Below, in pieces: positions 1-7,503 of a stretch of 42,206 nt of DNA. The number at the start of each line of letters is the position of its first letter. Positions within the stretch are counted from its first letter, which is position 1. The stretch comes from a virus, in IMG/VR virus record IMGVR_UViG_3300036790_000830, positions 1 to 42,206 of that record. The stretch is one strand, 5' to 3'. The translations under genes were made by a program, and so were the position numbers. Below the pieces are notes generated by a model that did not search any database, was not told the DNA's origin, and worked only from the letters and a program-made list of their open reading frames with translations.

Positions 1-1260
1 ATGGTTCCGTCACGACAACAAAGAAAGTCCAAGCCGCTTCCAGATGGATTCACTCTGGATTTTGATTCGCTGATCGATGCTCCTCAGGTTGCCACGGAAA
101 ATAAATTGGGCCAGCTCGCACTCGTACAGGTTTCCGGCAGCACGACAGCCTTCGACCCCAACAATTCGCTCGATCACACTCCAGACCATGCCGATTGTCC
201 CGCCTGCCAGGCGGCCAACCGCGCCCTGGTCGCCGACAATCTTGACCTGGCATCCATGCCGTTCAATGATGCCGGCCGGTCCTGGATGCTGCTGCGCCGG
301 CAAGATTCAGACTTGCGCGACCGCACTCACGAGACCACCCAGGATTACATCGATGCGCTGGGAAGATTTTTCGGCGCCCTCCGCCTGCGAGACATTACGC
401 CGGGCCATATTCGCGGCTATCAGATCGCGCGGCAAAATAACCGGTTGCGCTCCGCCGGCCGCGAACTGAAGCCATGGAAGCGTGCAGCCGGGCACTCCAT
501 GATCAACCATGAGCTCTCCGTGGTTGGCCAGATGCTTACTCACTGCCGGCTCTGGCATCGCATCAAGCCCTACTACTTCCCGCTCTCCATTCCCAGTTGG
601 AGCCCCCGCGAGATCCTCACCGAAGAACAGGAAGAACGCTTATGGGAGATCGCCAGCCGGCATCCTGAGGCCGCGCTGGCCTACTGGGTGGCCACCATCA
701 CCAACAACACCACGGCCGCCGGCATGGAGCTCCGCGGATTACGGCTGAAGAATCTGTTTCTGAACGGCGATGATGAGATCTCCGAAATCTATATCCCCGA
801 CGATTCGGTGAAAAACACATCGCGGCCGCGAAAGATCGCGTTGAACCACACCGCCAAATGGGCCGTGGCGCAGTGCTATAAACGCGCGTTGAAGCTGGGC
901 TCCTGCGAGCCGGAGCATTACCTTTTTCCATTCAGGATGAAGCGCAATGCCTACGATCCCACGCGGCCCGCGTCGCGCTGGTTTCTGCGCAAGAGCTGGG
1001 AGAAGCTGCGCACGGCAACGGGTTTCGCGGAACTAAACCCCTACGATCTACGTCACCACTGCATCACGCGGCTGCTCGAGAACGACGTCAATGAAAACAC
1101 CGTAATCTCCATCGCCGGCCACGTCGGCAAGAAAATGATGGAATACTATGCGCACCATCGGCGCCGCGTGAAATATGCGGCCGTGCTGGCCATCGAGCCA
1201 AAAAAGAAACCGGTCAAGAGCGAGACCGCCGCGATCGCCATGGAACATAAAACCGGCTAG
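1..1260 (+). CDS. int: Tyrosine recombinase / phage integrase
   Basis: This 419-residue protein would integrate or excise the phage. Residues about 95-190 look like the SAM-like core-binding domain, and about 205-405 like the catalytic domain. Visible catalytic-domain landmarks are LRGLRLKNL, a lysine in SVKNTSRPRKI, YDLRHH (box II), IAGHVGKK and the nucleophile region MEYYAHHRR. By hand alignment the usual first arginine (T-G-x-R) falls on an alanine, and box II starts with Tyr instead of His, so the active site is atypical. The C-terminal pattern GH-x5-M-x2-Y-x-H-x-R recalls integrases I associate with Acidobacteriota. The ATG is the first base of the window, so an upstream extension cannot be excluded. 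The gene converges on the tail operon: its TAG shares the CTAG at 1257-1260 with the stop of the opposing gene. No att site was identified. Confidence 0.92.
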   Translation: MVPSRQQRKSKPLPDGFTLDFDSLIDAPQVATENKLGQLALVQVSGSTTAFDPNNSLDHTPDHADCPACQAANRALVADNLDLASMPFNDAGRSWMLLRRQDSDLRDRTHETTQDYIDALGRFFGALRLRDITPGHIRGYQIARQNNRLRSAGRELKPWKRAAGHSMINHELSVVGQMLTHCRLWHRIKPYYFPLSIPSWSPREILTEEQEERLWEIASRHPEAALAYWVATITNNTTAAGMELRGLRLKNLFLNGDDEISEIYIPDDSVKNTSRPRKIALNHTAKWAVAQCYKRALKLGSCEPEHYLFPFRMKRNAYDPTRPASRWFLRKSWEKLRTATGFAELNPYDLRHHCITRLLENDVNENTVISIAGHVGKKMMEYYAHHRRRVKYAAVLAIEPKKKPVKSETAAIAMEHKTG

Positions 1261-1535
1261 AACAGCCTCCCCATCGCCGAAGCATTCAAGCTGCTCAGCC
1301 TGGTCAGCTTCCCCCAGCCCGGGCCGGTGCCTTCCGTCAGAATGTATTTGTGACGGCCGCTCGGCGCCCATACCATCCGCCCCGGGCCATCCGGCCTGAA
1401 CGCGCCGCCCTCCGGATCCTCGTCGATCAGGTCGCGCAAGTACCGCTGCTGCTCCGGAGAAACGCGCCGTTCATTCCCCGGCACACCCGCCTGCACGCGC
1501 GAGAAGATCGATTCGATCAAATCAAAAGCTGTCAT
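1257..1535 (-). CDS. Hypothetical protein ending the tail operon
   Basis: I do not recognise this 92-residue protein (MTAFDLIESIFSRVQAGVPG...). It is soluble, with no signal peptide or membrane segment and no cysteine motif. The chosen ATG at 1535 overlaps the stop of the upstream exported lectin-like gene as ATGA (1532-1535). No good Shine-Dalgarno precedes it, so translational coupling is likely. An upstream in-frame start would lie wholly inside the previous gene and gives implausible protein. As the last gene of the spike operon it could be a small chaperone or assembly factor for the spike, but that is inference from position only. Its stop overlaps the convergent integrase stop. Confidence 0.6.
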   Translation of the reverse strand: MTAFDLIESIFSRVQAGVPGNERRVSPEQQRYLRDLIDEDPEGGAFRPDGPGRMVWAPSGRHKYILTEGTGPGWGKLTRLSSLNASAMGRLF

Positions 1536-2743
1536 GGCAATGTCGCGCCAATCCAGTTGCTTACCGATATGCCGGAGCCTAAAGCCGTGAACCCGGCATA
1601 ATTGCCTGCGATGTGATAAGTGGAATCGGAGAAGGTCTGGAACACCGTGCCATTGATGAGTATGGTCAACGTGACGGTGCTGGTTCCGCTCGCATCTAAC
1701 TCCAACGTCTCGCCTGGCGCTTGTGTATGTGCCCATTGGCCTAACAATGTCCAGCTTCCGGCAACTCTCACATACAGGTCGATGTTGCCGCCATTTTCAA
1801 GCGCGGCGTAGAGGTTGTCCAAACCACCGTTGATAGGTGTATCTCGAACAAGCGGGCCTATCCAGGTGCCACCGCCCACTGTGATCTTGGAGGACTGATT
1901 AGGACCAAAGGGCGTCGTCCAGATTGCGCCCGCCCACGAACCAAGACTGGCTAGAGCTGGCACCGCCTTGTTCCCCGTAAGCACCCATCCTCCGCCTTCG
2001 TCGGACCCCCAGTTGAACCACCAGTTCACGCCCAGCCATCCGGCATCTGCTCTCGTGAAGTTGTCCGCAGGCACAGAACTGAACGAGGGAAGGCTGCCGC
2101 CGGTCCATGTGCCTGTCGTCGCAGTGGGAACTGAATTCTGCTCTACAACTCCAACACCGGGCACCCCCCCGTTGAAGTTATAGGTGCTATCTACTGCCGT
2201 GGCGTTGATCGTAAGTCCGCTCCCGCTATCAAGCATCGACCAGAAGAAGACCGGCCCTGTGCCCGCCACATACAATCCCAGCGTATTGCCCACCACTGGC
2301 GCGGAGTTAGTCGGCGCGACGGCCCCAAAGTCGGTGGGAGTGGGATTCAGCACGCCAAGGGCCCAGGATGTCGAGTAGCCTGTATATCCATCGTTGTAGC
2401 ACCTGCCGCTTCCCGAGCGCACGACAAGCGATTGAAATGAAATAGAACTCTCAGTCCCAACGATAGAAGTCGTGTATTGATTATTGTGAAAGGTGCCCGC
2501 ACTGTAGGCTCCCAAGGAATGCGTGCAGGGAGCTGTCGAAGCCATTACAAAATCCGACACAATCGCAGGATCGCAATCAGATCCTGTTACGGTGGTCCAG
2601 TTAGTACCAAGTCCGCCATTGGCGCGCGCAAAAGTATCTGTGTAGGTTGGCCCCAAACTGTTTGTCACAGCACCAAAAGGCAGCGTTGGCCCCTGCGCGA
2701 AACAACTTGCGGAAGCAAGCAAGAAGGCTAGGAATATTTTCAT
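1532..2743 (-). CDS. Exported protein with two lectin-like domains
   Basis: This 403-residue protein starts with a clear Sec signal peptide (MKIFLAFLLASASCFAQ, AxA-type cut near residue 16). Two similar domains follow. Each opens with a D-x-F-x-R-A-x-G-x-L-G-x-N-W motif, at about residues 36-49 and 228-242, and continues with beta-rich Gly/Ser/Thr sequence ending FTALGSGISVSNW. That pattern is typical of concanavalin/LamG-like carbohydrate-binding domains, often found in duplicate on phage tails and secreted bacterial proteins. The gene overlaps the spike gene upstream by ATGA (2740-2743), so the two are probably co-translated. Likely role: binding host or neighbouring-cell surface glycans. 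A signal peptide on a phage tail gene is unusual. It could instead be a lysogenic-conversion protein. Confidence 0.75.
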   Translation of the reverse strand: MKIFLAFLLASASCFAQGPTLPFGAVTNSLGPTYTDTFARANGGLGTNWTTVTGSDCDPAIVSDFVMASTAPCTHSLGAYSAGTFHNNQYTTSIVGTESSISFQSLVVRSGSGRCYNDGYTGYSTSWALGVLNPTPTDFGAVAPTNSAPVVGNTLGLYVAGTGPVFFWSMLDSGSGLTINATAVDSTYNFNGGVPGVGVVEQNSVPTATTGTWTGGSLPSFSSVPADNFTRADAGWLGVNWWFNWGSDEGGGWVLTGNKAVPALASLGSWAGAIWTTPFGPNQSSKITVGGGTWIGPLVRDTPINGGLDNLYAALENGGNIDLYVRVAGSWTLLGQWAHTQAPGETLELDASGTSTVTLTILINGTVFQTFSDSTYHIAGNYAGFTALGSGISVSNWIGATLP

Positions 2744-5700
2744 CGGTACACCTTAAAATTGAGTGTGAGTGCTCCGGGAGTGATCGAATCCGCAGTCGAA
2801 TTACAAACCTTAAAATTGACGTTACCTGAAGTAGGATACGGGTATATCTGTAGAACTTCGCCCGTCGCCGAAACGCCGTAGCCAGTCACTGCGGTTGGAT
2901 CGCCATTAAACCCCACCTGGATCGTGTCCGTAGTCGCCACACCTGACGTTGCTACCGTCACAACTGTTTCGCACGCTCCCGATCCCACGGCTGCGGTATT
3001 CATCGCGGCAGTGCCTGAGCCGATAAGCACGCCGAATGCGCCGACAGACCCGGTGTTGATCGCAAGCGCAGTTGCTACTCCGGTTCCAACGCCCGAGACG
3101 GTAGAGAGGGGAACAACGCTTCCCGTCGGCAGCGACACGGGAACATTAAAAGTGCAAAGTAAGTTCGTACAAGTCCAGGGAATGACACCATCGGTAATAT
3201 CGTCGATAGCAAAAGTTCCAATTAGCGTAGAACCAATTGACCAATTCTTTGCAGAGTCCATAAAAAGTGTTGCCGATCCGCTGCTAGGAGAAATAGTTTG
3301 ACTTTCGAGGAAAGTATTATTCAAATTTGTCATCGCCACAAACGCAGGTAGATCAGCAGTCACCATAGTGCGGCAAGTCGGATCGGCAGCCGATCCCGAA
3401 GCAGGACCAGCCAAGATGCAATTTGCTGCTTGTGTCAGCAACTGCGAATCTATATTCAAATTGCCGCTGCTCGTTACAGGAGTTCCGGCAGTTGCAGAAA
3501 ACAAGTGTCCGGTCCCGCTACCTACAAGGGCTACACTGCTGACACTTCCTCCACCTCCGCCGCCGCTGTAAATAGGAATGTTCAATACGCTGCCGGCGAG
3601 GGTGGCCGCTCCGCTTGATCCTGTTGTTGTCAGAGTGATTCCGGCGCCGCCGCTCCCGCAATAGATGTTCCCCCATGCTCCTGGCGAGCCTCCTGTGGTA
3701 TTAACCCAACCGCAAACTCCAGTTGCCGATGCGTCTGAGTCTTCAACAATATCTCCTTGCAGCCACGTTCCCGTAGTAGGAGCCGCTGCCGCCTTCGTCA
3801 ACAACTGCATTTCATTCCCAAGCACTGGTGCCGAGTAAGTCAGTGCGCCGGGTGAGCCCGTGACCGTAGTTCCGTTCATAAGTGTGATGATGATGTTTGC
3901 TGGGTTTCCCGCATTGATAGCGCCGATGATACTGTTTGTGACAATCCCCGCTACAGAAACGTGCTGGCCTAGAGACAGGTCTTGCGTCGAGGAAAGAGTC
4001 AAAGTGCCGGTATCGGATGGATTCCCTGTAAATGTCTGGCAGGCATAATTAGTTGAAACGCTGGTGGACGTAGATGAAAGAACGGTATAGGGACCGGAAT
4101 TCAGGTAACTCTCCGCCGTTCCCGCTGTCCAGAATCGATAGCCTGTTGCGAAGGTCGAGCCTCCAGACGCGACCGTGAAGGTAAGAGTAGTCCCAGAGCA
4201 AGAACTAGCCGTAACCGTTGCTTGCGGAGCCGTACAGTTGAGCACGGCGCTAGACGGCGACGTGCAAGTAGTCTGCCCATTGTTTGGCGTCCCGGTTGTT
4301 CCAGCCGTCACGACTACATTCAGGCCGTACCGCTCCGTAGCGCTTGTAGATGCCCAGTAGGAAGGGGGCGCAACGATCTGCCCGGCGAGCAAAGTTGTCC
4401 CGTTCGGCAGCGCGGCAAATGCCGTGTCTGAATACAGAAAATCCGCCGCTTGTGTTTTGTACTGCCATAACTGATTGATATTCACGTCATTGAGAGATTG
4501 CGCGGGCGCTTTCAGTGCGGTCTGTCCAACATTTATAGGCGGTGAGTAGGAGATGAAAGGCGTACTCCCATTCGATCCTGTCATGTTATTTCGCGATATG
4601 CTTGGCAGTCCGACAAACGGAGTAGTATTGTTTGCTCCAGTTCCCGCGGCGAAAATTCCATTGATGGCGGTCAGCTGCAGCGCAGATTCGTTAGGGGGGC
4701 TCATCACGATAGAAGGTGCGTTGAATCCCGCCGTAGTGAGCGATTGGTTGACTTGATAGCTACCTTCCATATCCAGCGTGAATTGCGTACCAGAATTGGA
4801 CGGGCAATCCAGCAATGTGATTCCTCCGTACCCTGGATAAAACGGCTCATCCACTTCCATTCGGATATTGCGGGAAGTCATCTTCACTTGAGAACCTGCA
4901 AAACAAGCCGAATTATCCAGCATGACATAGGCTCCAGAATTTGAGTTGACCTGTTGAGCGCTCAGGGAAGCATTTGAAATGCTGAAAGAATCAACGGCTC
5001 CCACTCTCCAATAAAGCATCGCAACGCTCGCCGCTCCGTCTGAGCGCCACCCCTTGTCCATCTCAAAATCGATTCCGCCATTTGAAAAATAGTAATCAAA
5101 ATACTTTCCGGAATCCACATTGTCATTCAGGATCATGGTTCCGGAATCAACGCGGCTGCCAAAATAAAAGCCTACGCCGAACTGATTCGCGGCGGGAAGC
5201 CCTGGGTATCCGTTGAGGTAGATTCCCTTGATGACTTGTTCGTATCTTGCCGTGGTATCCGTGTAAAAAGCCACGCTGGTTGTGGTCGCCGTTCCTGAAT
5301 CGCTCGTTGCGCTTTCGTTTGTGCAGACATGACCTGTCGGTATCTCAAACTGCGAGGTAGTCAATCCGGTCGCGCTGACCTGCGCTACCAGATTGTTCAG
5401 GCAAAATCCAGCCGTCAACCCCTGGATGATGACCCACTCGCCGGCAGACAATGTGTTTGTGGCTGTAATCGTAGCTACGTTGGACGCAATCGCAGATTGC
5501 GTAATCTGAGAGATAGTTCCGGTCGCCGGACCGTTCCACAGGATAGAAGCGGGAGTTGTCCCACCGGAACTTGCACTCGGTATTCCCTCTACCGAGCAAC
5601 CATGGTACGCATCGATGCCTGCGGAAATCACATACTTCCGCGCTCCGGGGAATTGAACCACGCCCCCATAGAATCCGACGTTGTTGTTGTAGCAGGCAGT

Positions 5701-5880
5701 GAACGCCGCCTGAACCGCGGCCGTGTCATCCGTCGCCCCATCGCCTTTCGCGCCGTACACTGTAACGTCGTACGTCGGATGCGGCAGGCCGACGGTCTTC
5801 GAGCCGTTGGCAGGGAGATATTGCGGCGTCTGCGCTGCGGCAGCGGCCGCCAGCGCGAGAACAAAGATCAGCTTCTTCAT
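2740..5880 (-). CDS. Tailspike-like protein, right-handed beta-helix, with signal peptide
   Basis: This 1046-residue protein opens with a Sec signal peptide (MKKLIFVLALAAAAAAQ). Residues 37-63 carry YDVTVYGAKGDGATDDTAAV, the classic start of a pectate-lyase-like parallel beta-helix used by phage tailspikes and polysaccharide depolymerases. A long Ser/Thr/Gly/Asn-rich beta region follows. From about residue 790 there are glycine-rich collar-like segments (SGGGGGGSVSSV, MVTADLPA) of the kind seen in phage fibres. A strong Shine-Dalgarno (AAGGAG, 6 nt before ATG) supports the start. GC content is visibly lower than in the head genes, as is common for host-range modules. It would recognise or cut host surface polysaccharide. 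No catalytic residues can be assigned by eye. Apparent export before assembly is puzzling. Confidence 0.82.
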   Translation of the reverse strand: MKKLIFVLALAAAAAAQTPQYLPANGSKTVGLPHPTYDVTVYGAKGDGATDDTAAVQAAFTACYNNNVGFYGGVVQFPGARKYVISAGIDAYHGCSVEGIPSASSGGTTPASILWNGPATGTISQITQSAIASNVATITATNTLSAGEWVIIQGLTAGFCLNNLVAQVSATGLTTSQFEIPTGHVCTNESATSDSGTATTTSVAFYTDTTARYEQVIKGIYLNGYPGLPAANQFGVGFYFGSRVDSGTMILNDNVDSGKYFDYYFSNGGIDFEMDKGWRSDGAASVAMLYWRVGAVDSFSISNASLSAQQVNSNSGAYVMLDNSACFAGSQVKMTSRNIRMEVDEPFYPGYGGITLLDCPSNSGTQFTLDMEGSYQVNQSLTTAGFNAPSIVMSPPNESALQLTAINGIFAAGTGANNTTPFVGLPSISRNNMTGSNGSTPFISYSPPINVGQTALKAPAQSLNDVNINQLWQYKTQAADFLYSDTAFAALPNGTTLLAGQIVAPPSYWASTSATERYGLNVVVTAGTTGTPNNGQTTCTSPSSAVLNCTAPQATVTASSCSGTTLTFTVASGGSTFATGYRFWTAGTAESYLNSGPYTVLSSTSTSVSTNYACQTFTGNPSDTGTLTLSSTQDLSLGQHVSVAGIVTNSIIGAINAGNPANIIITLMNGTTVTGSPGALTYSAPVLGNEMQLLTKAAAAPTTGTWLQGDIVEDSDASATGVCGWVNTTGGSPGAWGNIYCGSGGAGITLTTTGSSGAATLAGSVLNIPIYSGGGGGGSVSSVALVGSGTGHLFSATAGTPVTSSGNLNIDSQLLTQAANCILAGPASGSAADPTCRTMVTADLPAFVAMTNLNNTFLESQTISPSSGSATLFMDSAKNWSIGSTLIGTFAIDDITDGVIPWTCTNLLCTFNVPVSLPTGSVVPLSTVSGVGTGVATALAINTGSVGAFGVLIGSGTAAMNTAAVGSGACETVVTVATSGVATTDTIQVGFNGDPTAVTGYGVSATGEVLQIYPYPTSGNVNFKVCNSTADSITPGALTLNFKVYR

Positions 5881-5934
5881 TTACTTCTCCTTAATATCGG
5901 CGCTCCCCGGCGGCGGGTCTTCGTCACCGGGTGA

Positions 5935-6681
5935 TTATGCGAGCAACAGAACGGTGATGGGGCCTTGAGCTGGGCCGGCGGTGAACACTATTTGCCAGGT
6001 CGATCCGCTTTGCAGGGTGGGAGTTCCGTAATCGGTTCCCGGCGTCTGGAAAACTCCCCCTGCGAACACCAGCGGAACTGGCATCGATTCGGCCGAGGCG
6101 GTAAAGCTGAAAGTTGTGTTCACGCCGTCCACCGTGCCGGTTGCTGCTTGCGCGCCGGGAATTGTGCCCCCGGGCGCGACAGAAATCAGCGCGGGATTGC
6201 CGTCAGCGTCGAACATCAGCATCATGCCTGCGCGCTCGGCTGCCGGCGGCAGCGTTACAGTTGCGCCATAGTCGGTGAGGGGAAGCTGCAGCGCCAGCGC
6301 CGCCCGCAGCGCGAGCTGCTGCACCAGGATCGTCAGCGTATCCAGCGCCGCGTTGATCGTGTCTGGATAGAATGCGCCGCCGTTGGCCAGGTCCAGGTTC
6401 TGCAGCTCGGCCATGTCCGTGGTAATCGTCAGCGTGAGGCCGGTGGCCAGGTTGCCGGCCGTGAGCGTGATCGAGCCGCCCGGGCTCGTATCCTGGTCTG
6501 CGTTCAGGGCGACGGTGTAATTCGTCGTCAGCGCCAGCACCGTGATCGCGCTCGTCGCCACGTCCAGCGTCACCACATACAGATCCGCCGGCTCAAACAC
6601 CTTGAACGTAAAAGGAAAGGTTGCCGTCGTGCCGGCGCCAATGAACGGCCCCGCCACCCGCGTAGTCGAACTGATGGTCAT
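5935..6681 (-). CDS. Short tail fibre / proximal fibre adaptor
   Basis: The 248-residue product starts at ATG 6681, preceded by GGGAG at good spacing. An upstream in-frame start would cross the divergent intergenic region. The N-terminal ~100 residues (TTRVAGPFIGAGTTATFPFTFKV, then an NYTVALN strand) match the N-terminal fibre domain common in podoviruses, which docks onto the tail. The last ~60 residues (GVNTTFSFT...VPLVFAGGVFQTPGTDYG...IVFTAGPAQG) match a small beta domain frequent in phage fibres. There is no long shaft or receptor-binding tip, so it may be an adaptor carrying the separately encoded spike at 2740-5880. It lies between the + strand island and the spike and shares its direction with the spike, 54 nt away. 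Confidence 0.75.
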   Translation of the reverse strand: MTISSTTRVAGPFIGAGTTATFPFTFKVFEPADLYVVTLDVATSAITVLALTTNYTVALNADQDTSPGGSITLTAGNLATGLTLTITTDMAELQNLDLANGGAFYPDTINAALDTLTILVQQLALRAALALQLPLTDYGATVTLPPAAERAGMMLMFDADGNPALISVAPGGTIPGAQAATGTVDGVNTTFSFTASAESMPVPLVFAGGVFQTPGTDYGTPTLQSGSTWQIVFTAGPAQGPITVLLLA

Positions 6682-6766
6682 AGAGAACTCCCTGGTCACA
6701 CTTCCGTAATAGCCAACGAAAAACGCAGGCGTGGTAAACTGTTGCCTCTCAAGAAAGAGGATCAAA
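6682..6766. promoter_or_regulatory. Divergent intergenic region
   Basis: These 85 nt separate the fibre gene (-) from the + strand island and must hold the start signals for both, unless the fibre gene is read through from upstream. For the + direction a possible extended -10 (TGG followed by TAAACT at 6735-6740) lies 27 nt before the GTG start. No good -35 box is at proper spacing. An AGAGGA Shine-Dalgarno precedes GTG 6767, and GGGAG precedes the fibre ATG. The promoter call rests on position and one weak match. Confidence 0.3.
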
Positions 6767-7210
6767 GTGAACAAGATAGTTGCGCTCGCGATAGTGATCT
6801 GCTGCGCGCTGGGGGCAACGGCGCAGACGCCAGCAGTAAGCGCGCCGTCCATTTACATCGACACCGACCCGAGCTTTCAAACAGCTTTGGCCGCGGCTAT
6901 GGTCAAGAAGCATGACCCTGCGCGCATAGTGATGGACAAGGCGCAGGCTGACTACGTTTTGACAGCAAGCGCGGTCAATGCCCATACAGAGTCCGGTGCC
7001 AGCAAGATCGCCAGGTGTCTGTTTGCCTACTGCGTGGGCATTGAGGGAACATCTTCAGTGAGCGTGCAACTTGTCCAGAAGGGTGTGGTCGTCTGGGCAT
7101 ACCAGGTCCGCAAGAGCAATGGAGGGCCTGTCGGCATCCAATCGCTATCCGAGGCCATAGCAAAACATCTGCGAAACGATTACCTTAATAAGCATGAAGG
7201 GGGCCAGTGA
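6767..7210 (+). CDS. Small exported protein, moron-like
   Basis: The 147-residue product starts at GTG 6767 with AGAGGA a few nt upstream; a longer ATG start at 6731 lacks such a site. It has a Sec signal peptide (VNKIVALAIVICCALGATAQ, AxA-type cut). The mature part has SIYIDTDPSFQTALAAAM, then ADYVLTASAV and VVVWAYQVRK. This resembles a family of small exported acidobacterial proteins that I know only as hypothetical. It lies on the opposite strand to all neighbouring tail genes and overlaps the membrane-protein gene downstream. That is the usual arrangement of a lysogenic-conversion (moron) cassette. A role at the envelope, such as surface change or superinfection exclusion, is inference. 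Confidence 0.72.
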   Translation: MNKIVALAIVICCALGATAQTPAVSAPSIYIDTDPSFQTALAAAMVKKHDPARIVMDKAQADYVLTASAVNAHTESGASKIARCLFAYCVGIEGTSSVSVQLVQKGVVVWAYQVRKSNGGPVGIQSLSEAIAKHLRNDYLNKHEGGQ

Positions 7211-7503
7211 TGCTCGCGAAACTCGGAAAATTCATCGATCTGCGGCTCGCATGTACCATCAGCGTCGGCATTCTCGGCGCACTGACAACTTATGAACTGC
7301 TCGCCGCAGTGCTCCATTGGTGGGCATCAGGATGGACCGACCTTACCTACCAGCAACAGGCTGGGCTCGACATCGCGTTCACTGCGACAATGCTCGGAGC
7401 GAGTTTCTATATCCTCTTCCGACTCGTACGTCGGATCCGCAACGTGCGCCGGCTGCGCGCCGCAGGGCTGCGCGTACCCGTTTGGCCCGCGCCACGGCCT
7501 TAG
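7210..7503 (+). CDS. Two-helix membrane protein, partner of the moron gene
   Basis: This 97-residue protein begins at ATG 7210 in a TGATG overlap with the upstream stop; GAAGGGGG sits at correct spacing. GTG 7207 is an alternative start. It has two hydrophobic segments, about residues 14-38 (CTISVGILGALTTYELLAAVL) and 52-70 (IAFTATMLGASFYILFRLV). A basic tail follows (RRIRNVRRLRAAG). Topology would be two transmembrane helices with a positively charged C-terminus inside. The coupled upstream gene makes an exported protein, so the two probably work together at the inner membrane. Holin-like size and topology are noted, but the lysis genes lie elsewhere. Its TAG overlaps the TAA of the convergent giant virion gene. 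Confidence 0.68.
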   Translation: MLAKLGKFIDLRLACTISVGILGALTTYELLAAVLHWWASGWTDLTYQQQAGLDIAFTATMLGASFYILFRLVRRIRNVRRLRAAGLRVPVWPAPRP

